This document shows, in pieces, positions 1 through 5,566 of a stretch of 8,654 nucleotides of DNA. Position 1 is the first letter of the stretch. Each line of letters opens with the position of its first letter. The notes under the pieces were generated by a model that saw only the letters and a list, made by a program, of their open reading frames with translations, ran no database searches and was not told the DNA's origin. Origin of the DNA: JAFHCF01 sp048497495 (lineage in GTDB: Bacteria; Pseudomonadota; Alphaproteobacteria; Rhizobiales; Ancalomicrobiaceae); assembly GCA_048497495.1 (NCBI GenBank), contig JAFHCF010000203.1, positions 1 through 8,654 on the forward strand. The letters run 5' to 3'. Position numbers and translations under genes: made by a program.

Positions 1-435
1 CCCCGCGGCGAGCGCCAGATAGCGCACGCCGAAGCGGAAGCCGTTGCCCAGGACGCCCCAGAAATAGATCAGGAAGAGCGCCGATCCGGCCTGCCCACTG
101 ACGTGGAGTCCATAGGAGAAGATGCCCATGTCGGAGAGGACGCCGATGATCCGGCGCGGGTGCGAGATCCCGGGGTTGCGCAGCATGTGGACGAAGAGGG
201 CCGCCGACACCAACTCGAACGTGGCGAAGGGCACGGCGGCGACGTCGAGCGCATCGGCTGCGGCGGCCGACCCCGATTGGCGGGCGATCAGCAGGTAGAT
301 CAGGATCGCCGAGGACAGCAACAGACGATTGAATGTCAACTCGTGCTCGCTGTCCGGCCGTCGGCGGAGGATCGCCGCCATGCGGCCGAACCCGAGATGG
401 CGTGACAGCATCGACAGGCGCGAGGTGGGGATCAT
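1..435 (-). CDS. RpfC-like membrane sensor (hybrid) histidine kinase, N-terminal part only
   Basis: Seen: an open minus-strand frame of 145 codons without a stop runs off the left edge. It starts at ATG 435-433, inside the ATGA overlap with the stop codon of the upstream gene. The protein has a cytosolic start with the phrase RRRPDSEHE (residues 24-32), then hydrophobic segments at about 37-52, 68-84, 97-112 and 116-130, ending in FWGVLGNGFRFGVRYL. Known: the DSEHE phrase before the first helix and the GNGFRFG phrase are typical of the membrane input domain of RpfC-type hybrid kinases, which sense fatty-acid-like DSF signals or related cues and phosphorylate a partner receiver protein. Inferred: kinase, receiver and Hpt domains should follow beyond the window. 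The obvious partner is the receiver protein encoded just upstream (432-2594). A later Met (residue 10 or 19) could also be the start. The family call is fairly sure; the ligand is unknown. Confidence 0.7.
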   Translation of the reverse strand, partial: MIPTSRLSMLSRHLGFGRMAAILRRRPDSEHELTFNRLLLSSAILIYLLIARQSGSAAAADALDVAAVPFATFELVSAALFVHMLRNPGISHPRRIIGVLSDMGIFSYGLHVSGQAGSALFLIYFWGVLGNGFRFGVRYLALAAG

Positions 436-2594
436 CGATGTTCTCGCGCCGGGGGAAGCCGATGGCTCTGCGACAGGGCGAAGCCGACGAATCGGTCGGC
501 CGGCATCGCCCGGCCGTAGAGGTGACCTTGAACCTCGTCGCAACCGATGGTCTGGAGCAGCGCGGCCTGTTGCTCGGTCTCCACGCCCTCGGCCGTGACG
601 GTGAGCTCGAGACTGTGTCCGAGATTGACGATCGCCCGCACGATCGCCATGTCGCTCGGGTCGTCCGAGAGATTGCGCACGAAACACTGGTCGATCTTCA
701 GCCGGTCGATCGGGAACCGCTTCACGTAGTTCAACGCCGAATAGCCGGTACCGAAGTCATCGATCGAAATGCTGACACCGAGCGCGTGGATCTGTTTGAG
801 ATGGTCGATCACCGTTTCGGTGTCGTCCATGACGATGTTCTCGGTGATCTCGAGGTCGAGGTATCGCGGGTCGAGACCGGTGTCGGCGAGGACCTTGACC
901 ACCAGCAGCGGCACGTTCAGTCGGCGGAATTGCACCGGCGACAGATTGACCGCGATCCGCATACCCTCCAGCCCGCGGCGATGCCAGGATTTGGCCTCCC
1001 GACAGGCCTCGTACAGCACCCATTCGTTGATCGGGACGATCAGCCCGTTCTTCTCGGCGCGCGACAGGAACTCGCCCGGCGCCAGAATGCCGTGCTCCGG
1101 GTGGTTCCAGCGCAGCAGGGCCTCGGCGCCGACCACACGACCGCTCTCGAGGTCGATCTGCGGTTGGTAGTAGAGGACGAACTGCTTCTTGGCGATCGCA
1201 TCGCGCAGTTCGCCATCGAGAAGCAGAGAGTGGCGGTTCCGCTTGGCCATGTCCGAGACGTAGAGGCAGAACTGGTTGCCGCCCTCGGACTTGGCGCGAT
1301 ACATGGCGAGATCGGCGTTCTTCAGGAGTTCGTTGACGTCCTCGCCGTCGGCGGGATGGAAGGTGATGCCGACGCTCGCTCCCGAGGCCAGGTGCCGCTC
1401 CCCGTCGACGAAGGGCTCGCCGATCGCCTCGACGATCCGGTTCGCCAGATCGGTGGCGTCTGCCTCCTGCGTCACCCCACTCTGAAGCACCGCGAATTCA
1501 TCGCCACCGACGCGCGCCACCGTGTCGTTGGGGCCGGCCACCGCGAGCAGACGTTTCGCCACCTCGATCAGGAACCGGTCGCCGGCGGAATGGCCGAGCA
1601 GATCGTTGACGCTCTTGAACTCGTCGAGATCGATGAGATGGAGCGCGAAGGGACGGTCGCCTCGGCGCGCCCGCGCGACTTCCCGGCGCAGCCGATCGGA
1701 GAGCAGCACCCGGTTGGGCAGATTGGTCAGCGCATCGTGGTGGGCGAGGTGGATGAGATGGGCTTCCGCCTGCTTGCGATCGGTGATGTCGAGCGCGCTG
1801 GTGAGCACGCCGACCACGACGTCGTGGCCGTCGCGCAGCGGCGATTTGGTGATCAGGAAGACGTGCCGCTTTCCCGACACGCTGACCAGTTCCTCCTCGA
1901 AGCTCGGCAGCGACTGCCCGGTCTCGAAGATCTTGTGATCTAGTCCGCGATTGCGGGCGGCGCTGTCGCGCGGATACAGGAAGTCGAGCGGTTGGCCGAC
2001 GACCGCCGTCGGATCCTTGCCGACGAACCGGCCGAGAAAGGCATTGGCGAAGAGAATCCGTCCGTCACGATCCGACGCGCTGACCATCGCCGGAACCGTG
2101 TCGATGACCTGGGCGAGGCGTTCGGTCGAATCCCGCAGGACCTCCTCGCGCGAATGCTCGCTGGTGGCCAGTTCCTTCGCCAGGGTCTCCGCTCGATACT
2201 CCAGAAGCAATTGTTGCTTACGCAGCTTCAGCAGGTTGCGCGCCCTGGTGACGAATTCCTGATAATCGACCGGGCTCTGGAGAAAGTCGGTGGCGCCGGC
2301 CTCGAGCGCCCGCATGCGGAAGTCGCGTTCTTCGTAGACGGTGATGACGATGATCGGAATTTCGACGAACTGCGCCTTCTCCCTGAACGCCCGGATGAAT
2401 TCCGCGCCGTTCATGTGCGGCATCTTGTAGTCGGTCACGATCAGATCGGGAACCGCGCCGCCCTGCAGCCAGTCGAACGCCTCACGAGGACCGGCGAACG
2501 ATCGGACGGTGACGCCGTCCTCGATCGAAGCCGCCAGCTTCTCGAAGATCCGGCGGTTGGTCACTTGATCGTCCAGGATCACGATCAGTGGCAT
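432..2594 (-). CDS. Response regulator with PAS, GGDEF and EAL domains (c-di-GMP turnover)
   Basis: This 720-residue protein would make and/or break down cyclic di-GMP under phosphorylation control. Domains in order: receiver (1-120) with acidic pair D8/D9, phospho-acceptor D55 in LIVTDYKMP and T85; a helical linker (about 120-160); PAS (about 155-275) ending in DITDRKQAEAHL; GGDEF (about 283-445) with an intact GGDEF at 363-367; EAL (about 455-705). Catalytic EAL residues visible are E491 (EALLRW), N550 (VNLSP), E582/E585 (LEITE), D612-D613 (DDFGTGY), K633, E669 and Q689. Two oddities: the usual receiver Lys before Pro is Ser (S107 in DFLQSP), and the GGDEF inhibitory RxxD site reads GPND (354-357), so its Arg is missing. 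Start: ATG 2594 has GGAG six bases upstream (2601-2604). The gene overlaps the RpfC-like kinase gene by four bases, which suggests one operon and a cognate pair. Both enzymatic sites look intact, so the net direction (synthesis or hydrolysis) cannot be told. Confidence 0.93.
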   Translation of the reverse strand: MPLIVILDDQVTNRRIFEKLAASIEDGVTVRSFAGPREAFDWLQGGAVPDLIVTDYKMPHMNGAEFIRAFREKAQFVEIPIIVITVYEERDFRMRALEAGATDFLQSPVDYQEFVTRARNLLKLRKQQLLLEYRAETLAKELATSEHSREEVLRDSTERLAQVIDTVPAMVSASDRDGRILFANAFLGRFVGKDPTAVVGQPLDFLYPRDSAARNRGLDHKIFETGQSLPSFEEELVSVSGKRHVFLITKSPLRDGHDVVVGVLTSALDITDRKQAEAHLIHLAHHDALTNLPNRVLLSDRLRREVARARRGDRPFALHLIDLDEFKSVNDLLGHSAGDRFLIEVAKRLLAVAGPNDTVARVGGDEFAVLQSGVTQEADATDLANRIVEAIGEPFVDGERHLASGASVGITFHPADGEDVNELLKNADLAMYRAKSEGGNQFCLYVSDMAKRNRHSLLLDGELRDAIAKKQFVLYYQPQIDLESGRVVGAEALLRWNHPEHGILAPGEFLSRAEKNGLIVPINEWVLYEACREAKSWHRRGLEGMRIAVNLSPVQFRRLNVPLLVVKVLADTGLDPRYLDLEITENIVMDDTETVIDHLKQIHALGVSISIDDFGTGYSALNYVKRFPIDRLKIDQCFVRNLSDDPSDMAIVRAIVNLGHSLELTVTAEGVETEQQAALLQTIGCDEVQGHLYGRAMPADRFVGFALSQSHRLPPAREHR

Positions 2595-2853
2595 AGGCCA
2601 CTCCGATGTTGAGTTGAAATGGAACTCGCACCACGCGTCGTCGTCAGAAGTTCAATCCGGGTGAGAACGCCGAAAGTGATCTCTCGCGCCACCTCCACGC
2701 GTGAAACTCTAGATCCCGCGTCTTAACAACCAGCAAAGAGCGACGGCGGACATGAGATTTTCGACGTGAATTCACTACCCGCCGAGCGTGAAGCCTGACG
2801 CGAAGAGGGTGGTCGATGCGTGGAACTACTCTCAATGGTTGTCGTTGAAACCG

Positions 2854-2879
2854 CCGACGGTCTCGATAGACGCCGTCGG
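2854..2879. repeat. Inverted repeat / hairpin 1
   Basis: CCGACGG (2854-2860) pairs perfectly with CCGTCGG (2873-2879). A nested TCT/AGA stem (2861-2863 with 2868-2870) closes a CGAT loop, giving about ten pairs with a two-base bulge. It has no clear T-run on either side; on the minus strand CGGTTTC follows. It could be a leader structure, an unusual terminator or part of a palindromic repeat. The structure is seen directly; the function is unknown. Confidence 0.5.
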
Positions 2880-2880
2880 G

Positions 2881-2932
2881 CGTCGCCGACCGTCTCCCAT
2901 GTGCGAGAGACCATGGGACCCGGCGGGCGACG
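2881..2932. repeat. Inverted repeat / hairpin 2, compound
   Basis: The outer stem is CGTCGCC (2881-2887) with GGCGACG (2926-2932). The inner stem is TCCCATG (2895-2901) with CATGGGA (2912-2918) around a ten-base loop. The two seven-base stretches between the stems can add about four more pairs on the minus-strand transcript. It begins one base after hairpin 1. The start of this hairpin also repeats the start of hairpin 1 (GCCGACGGTCTC at 2853-2864 and GCCGACCGTCTC at 2885-2896, 11 of 12 identical). Confidence 0.5.
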
Positions 2933-3160
2933 ACAACCCCGCTCCATTCGAGCGTCATCACGTTGATTCGATCATGAATTTCTTGAATCGTCCGAGGTCG
3001 TGGTCGGCGTCGATCGCGACCCCTCGGCGGCGAGGAAATCAGTCGAAATTTCAGAATACCGGCTCCAGCTTGGATGGGGTCGTGCTTCGAAGCCGATGGA
3101 CGGACGGGTGCTGATCGACCGCGCTCACCCCTCGATCGAACGCACCGGGTCGACGTCCCG

Positions 3161-3886
3161 TCACGGCCGAGCCAGAAGCCGCAGAGCCGGCATGCGGACG
3201 CGACCGTCGTCGGACTTTTCATAGGCGTGGCGCAGGTTCATCCGCGCGACCTCGACATGCTCGATCGCCAAGGCCTGAGCCCTGGTTCCCTCGCGGCGCT
3301 CGATTGCATGCAATATCGAACGATGCTGATTGTGGGTGATCAGCAGCCATTGACGGCCGTCGCCGGTGGAGGAATGCATCGGCAGCGTGGCGCTGGCGGC
3401 GGCGAAGGGCAGGCGGTTGTTGAGCTCGATCGCCCTGGTGAGGGCCGCGTTGTCGGCGAATTTCAACAAGAGTTCGTGAAACCGATTGTTCATCTCGACG
3501 TAGTCGGCATAGGCGTCGATGGTCAGTTCGGGCAGGGCGAGCGCTTCGTCGCCGAGGCGGAGACATTCGGTCATCTCTTCCTGCATCTGCCGCGTCAGGC
3601 CGTTTTCCGCCACCAGACGCGCCGCCATGCCCTCCAGGACACCACGCACGGCGATCGCATCGTCGATCTCCTTGCGGGTGAAGGCGCGCATGACGTAGCC
3701 GCCGCTCGGCGAGGACTGGACCAGTCCTTCCTGCTCGAGCGTGGCGAAGGCGAGGCGCACCGGCGTGCGCGAGGCGTTCAGACGCTCGGCGATCGGAATT
3801 TCCGCCAAGCGTTCGCCGGGGGCGAATTCCCCCTTGAGGATCAGGTCCCGCAACTGCACCAGGACGCGCGATTGTTGTGATTGCAT
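3161..3886 (-). CDS. GntR-family transcriptional regulator, FCD (FadR/VanR-like) subfamily
   Basis: This 241-residue protein is the likely switch for the divergent oxygenase operon. Seen: an N-terminal winged helix-turn-helix (about 5-66) with LILKGEFAPGERL and the recognition segment ASRTPVRLAFATLEQEGLV, followed by an all-helical FCD ligand domain (about 75-220). The FCD metal-site pattern is present as N133 and H137 (NNRFHELL), H188 (HNQHRSIL) and H210 (IEHVEVAR); Asn stands where Asp is often found, which the family tolerates. Length is normal. Start: ATG 3886 is preceded by GGTGA with six bases spacing, and the HTH begins right after it. Known: FCD regulators usually bind small carboxylates or acyl compounds and mostly repress neighbouring catabolic genes. 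Inferred: a palindrome on its own start codon (3880-3891), plus copies in the divergent gap, suggest both autoregulation and control of the Rieske operon. The effector is unknown, perhaps the substrate or its gamma-glutamyl conjugate. Confidence 0.93.
   Translation of the reverse strand: MQSQQSRVLVQLRDLILKGEFAPGERLAEIPIAERLNASRTPVRLAFATLEQEGLVQSSPSGGYVMRAFTRKEIDDAIAVRGVLEGMAARLVAENGLTRQMQEEMTECLRLGDEALALPELTIDAYADYVEMNNRFHELLLKFADNAALTRAIELNNRLPFAAASATLPMHSSTGDGRQWLLITHNQHRSILHAIERREGTRAQALAIEHVEVARMNLRHAYEKSDDGRVRMPALRLLARP
3303..3314. promoter_or_regulatory. Perfect 12-bp palindrome, possible intragenic operator
   Basis: ATTGCATGCAAT is a perfect palindrome inside the GntR coding sequence, where it encodes part of ILHAI. 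It is the exact consensus of the weaker copies at 3880, 3955, 4144 and 4165. It resembles the Caulobacter VanR box ATTGGATCCAAT in length and outer bases. It may be a regulator binding site or a chance by-product of codons; its identity to the gap sites favours binding. Confidence 0.45.
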
Positions 3887-3891
3887 GCCGT
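3880..3891. promoter_or_regulatory. Candidate operator on the regulator's start codon
   Basis: ATTGCATGCCGT matches ATTGCATGCAAT at 10 of 12 positions and covers the ATG of the GntR gene (3886-3884). A bound regulator here would block its own transcription, which is a usual autorepression layout. Part of the match (GCATGC) is constrained by the start codon and second codon region, so the evidence is weaker than for the gap sites. Confidence 0.45.
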
Positions 3892-3954
3892 TTCACCCGA
3901 AATTCTGCCCACCGAACCGGCAAGGCCCGCATCTTTTGCACTCAGTCTGCGGCA

Positions 3955-3966
3955 ATTGAATGCAGT
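3955..3966. promoter_or_regulatory. Candidate operator upstream of the GntR gene
   Basis: ATTGAATGCAGT matches ATTGCATGCAAT at 10 of 12 positions. It lies 69 bases before the GntR start codon and 189 bp from the site at 4144, about 18 helical turns at 10.5 bp per turn. It could serve autoregulation or loop formation. Inferred only. Confidence 0.45.
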
Positions 3967-4138
3967 CCAACCTCGATCCGCCGTAGCCCTTGCGCACCCA
4001 CCGGTCGACCCGGAGCACGCTTCGCCTCGCACATCATATTGAAAACTCGCGGATAATTCCACCTCCCGATGACTCTTCGGGCACCCGATCCACCGGTGTG
4101 ATCCGGACGCCGGGCCTCCGTATTTCCCCGTAGGCCGT

Positions 4139-4167
4139 TTGACATTGCATTCATTGAAAAATAGACT
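4139..4167 (+). promoter_or_regulatory. Sigma-70-type promoter of the Rieske operon
   Basis: A perfect -35 TTGACA (4139-4144) and the -10 TAGACT (4162-4167, four of six consensus bases) are separated by exactly 17 bases. Transcription would begin near 4174 and leave a leader of about 70 bases before the ATG at 4246. Two candidate operators overlap the spacer and the -10/start region, as expected for a repressor-controlled promoter. Confidence 0.7.
4144..4155. promoter_or_regulatory. Candidate operator in the promoter spacer
   Basis: ATTGCATTCATT matches ATTGCATGCAAT at 10 of 12 positions. It lies between the -35 and -10 boxes and 21 bp, two helical turns, from the next copy, so two dimers could bind on the same face of the DNA. 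Confidence 0.5.
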
Positions 4168-4176
4168 GCATGCAAC
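4165..4176. promoter_or_regulatory. Candidate operator over the -10 and transcription start
   Basis: ACTGCATGCAAC matches ATTGCATGCAAT at 10 of 12 positions and contains the perfect eight-base palindrome TGCATGCA (4167-4174). It overlaps the last bases of the -10 box and the expected start point, where a bound GntR protein would block RNA polymerase. Confidence 0.55.
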
Positions 4177-4235
4177 GTCGTGAGGCCGAAGTCGTCCACT
4201 CATCCATGGATCTCTTCGAACCAAAACTCAATACC

Positions 4236-4239
4236 GAGG
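4236..4239 (+). promoter_or_regulatory. Ribosome binding site that sets the Rieske start
   Basis: GAGG lies six bases before ATG 4246. The frame is open to an ATG at 4180, but that codon has no such site and would sit only a few bases after the predicted transcript start. The residues it would add do not look like the family's N-terminus. Confidence 0.7.
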
Positions 4240-4245
4240 CTCTCC

Positions 4246-5565
4246 ATGATCAGTCAGGAACAGAACGACACGTATACGCGTGTCGGCCGCGGCATGCCGT
4301 GCGGTGAACTTCTTCGTCGATACTGGCAGCCGGTAGCGCTCGTCGACGAATTCGAGGGATCGCGCCCGGTCCGTCCGGTTCGTCTTCTCGGTCAGGACTT
4401 CGTCTTGTTCCGAGACGAACAGGGCCGTTACGGCCTTCTCGATCGCGATTGCCCCCATCGCAACGCCGATCTCGCCTTCGGGCGGCTGGAGAACGGCGGG
4501 CTGCGTTGTCCGTTCCACGGCTGGCTCTTCGACGTCGACGGCAAATGCCTGGAGACGCCGGCCGAACCGGTCGGCAGCAAGCTCTGCCAGCGCATCCGCC
4601 AGACCGCCTATCCGGTCGAGGCGCGCGCCGGCGTGATCTTCGCCTATGTCGGCAAAGGGGAACCGCCGGCCCTTCCCGCGCTCGACTGCTTCGTGGCGCC
4701 GGACACCCACACCTTCGCGTTCAAGGGCCTGTGGGAATGCAACTGGCTCCAGTCGCTCGAGGTCGGCATGGACCCCGCCCACGCCTCCTTCCTGCACCGC
4801 TTCTTCGAGGACGAGGACCCGGAGGCGAGCTATGGCAAGCAGTTCCGTTCGACCTCGATCGATTCCGATCTGCCCATCACCAAGGTGCTGCGCGAATACG
4901 ATCGCCCCGAGATCTCCGTCGCCGCGGCCGATCACGGCCTGCGCCTGACCACGCTGCGTCCGATCGACGAGACCCAGACCCATGTCCGGGTCACCAACAT
5001 CGTTTTCCCCCAGGCCTTCGTCATCCCGATGAGCCCCGAGGTGACGATCACCCAGTGGCACGTGCCGGTCGACGACCACAACAATTACTGGTTCACGATC
5101 TTCACCAGCTTCACCGGTCCCCTCGACAAGAAGACCATGCGTGAGCAGCGCCTGGTCACCTACCCGGCGCCGGACTATCGGCCGCTGCGCAATCGATCCA
5201 ACGACTGGGGCTACGATCCGTCCGAGCAGAAGGCCTCGACCTACCTGGGCATGGGTTTCGACATCAACATCCACGACCAGTGGGCCTGTGAGAGCCAGGG
5301 GCCGATCCAGGATCGCACCCGTGAGCATCTCGGCACCTCCGACAAGGCGATCATCGCCTATCGGCGCCTGCTGTCGGCCGAGATCGAGAAGGTCGCCGCC
5401 GGCGAGACGCCCCTGATGCATCTCGACGCGGCCGAGGCGGCGTCCCTGAAGGGGCCGGTGAGCTTCGACGGCGTCGATCGCAGCGGCGACACCGAACGCT
5501 ATTGGCGAGAAGGCGATGCCCGTCGCCGCGCCGCCGCGCCCTGGGGCGGTGAGGTCGAGGCCTGA
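4246..5565 (+). CDS. Rieske non-heme iron oxygenase, phthalate-dioxygenase-type alpha subunit
   Basis: This 439-residue cytosolic oxygenase would use O2 and two electrons to hydroxylate, or oxidatively cleave, an aromatic or similar substrate. Seen: a Rieske [2Fe-2S] domain with C69-P-H71 and C88-x2-H91, then a catalytic domain with bridging D176 and iron ligands H179 and H184 in DPAHASFLH. The likely third ligand is D356 in ESQGPIQDRTREHLGTSD, a phrase typical of the phthalate 4,5-dioxygenase/phenoxybenzoate dioxygenase branch. All metal ligands are present and the length matches Pht3-type enzymes (about 440). Known: this branch works as alpha-only oligomers without a beta subunit, and none is encoded here. 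It leads a four-gene operon; the next ATG is one base after its stop. Electrons should come from the ferredoxin and reductase encoded downstream. The substrate is unknown; the adjoining ligase hints at an amine. N- or O-demethylation is an alternative to ring dihydroxylation. Confidence 0.93.
   Translation: MISQEQNDTYTRVGRGMPCGELLRRYWQPVALVDEFEGSRPVRPVRLLGQDFVLFRDEQGRYGLLDRDCPHRNADLAFGRLENGGLRCPFHGWLFDVDGKCLETPAEPVGSKLCQRIRQTAYPVEARAGVIFAYVGKGEPPALPALDCFVAPDTHTFAFKGLWECNWLQSLEVGMDPAHASFLHRFFEDEDPEASYGKQFRSTSIDSDLPITKVLREYDRPEISVAAADHGLRLTTLRPIDETQTHVRVTNIVFPQAFVIPMSPEVTITQWHVPVDDHNNYWFTIFTSFTGPLDKKTMREQRLVTYPAPDYRPLRNRSNDWGYDPSEQKASTYLGMGFDINIHDQWACESQGPIQDRTREHLGTSDKAIIAYRRLLSAEIEKVAAGETPLMHLDAAEAASLKGPVSFDGVDRSGDTERYWREGDARRRAAAPWGGEVEA
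5557..5560 (+). promoter_or_regulatory. Ribosome binding site that sets the ligase start
   Basis: GAGG, inside the last codons of the Rieske gene, lies six bases before ATG 5567. The in-frame ATG at 5516 lies deeper in the upstream gene and would add a Pro/Arg-rich extension unlike the family, so 5567 is preferred. Stop and start are one base apart, which fits translational coupling. Confidence 0.65.
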
Positions 5566-5566
5566 C

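Larger units (their letters stand above)
2595..3160. other. 566-base gap without a supported gene
   Basis: The gap lies between the end of the GntR gene and the start of the signalling operon, both on the minus strand. The open frames crossing it are Arg/Ser/Pro-rich, lack a recognisable fold and lack a good ribosome site, so I do not call them. The gap must hold the promoter and leader of the signalling operon. I see only weak candidates, such as TTGCTG-N17-TCTAGA on the minus strand at about 2708-2736. Two adjacent hairpins sit at 2854-2932. No T-rich intrinsic terminator is visible after the GntR stop. Confidence 0.6.
3887..4245. promoter_or_regulatory. Divergent regulatory region between the GntR and Rieske genes
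   Basis: This 359-base region without a gene separates two outward-reading genes and is visibly richer in A and T than its flanks. It holds a strong plus-strand promoter at 4139-4167 and three near-copies of the ATTGCATGCAAT palindrome (3955, 4144, 4165). For the minus-strand GntR promoter the best -10 I see is TATGAT (plus 4038-4033) with a poor -35, so that promoter is not settled. No tRNA or other RNA gene is recognisable. Confidence 0.75.

Noticed and set aside
333..1943. Long plus-strand frame (536 codons) opposite the c-di-GMP gene
   Set aside because: It is antisense to clear GGDEF and EAL motifs, its translation has no recognisable fold, and such shadows are usual in GC-rich DNA.
2708..2736. 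Minus-strand TTGCTG-N17-TCTAGA as promoter of the signalling operon
   Set aside because: Each box matches consensus at only three of six positions; too weak to call.
2788..3114. Plus-strand frame (108 codons) in the gap
   Set aside because: No recognisable domain, contains both hairpins, and the composition does not look coding.
2644..3222. Minus-strand frame (192 codons) across the gap
   Set aside because: Arg/Ser-rich, overlaps the end of the GntR gene, and has no fold or ribosome site I can support.
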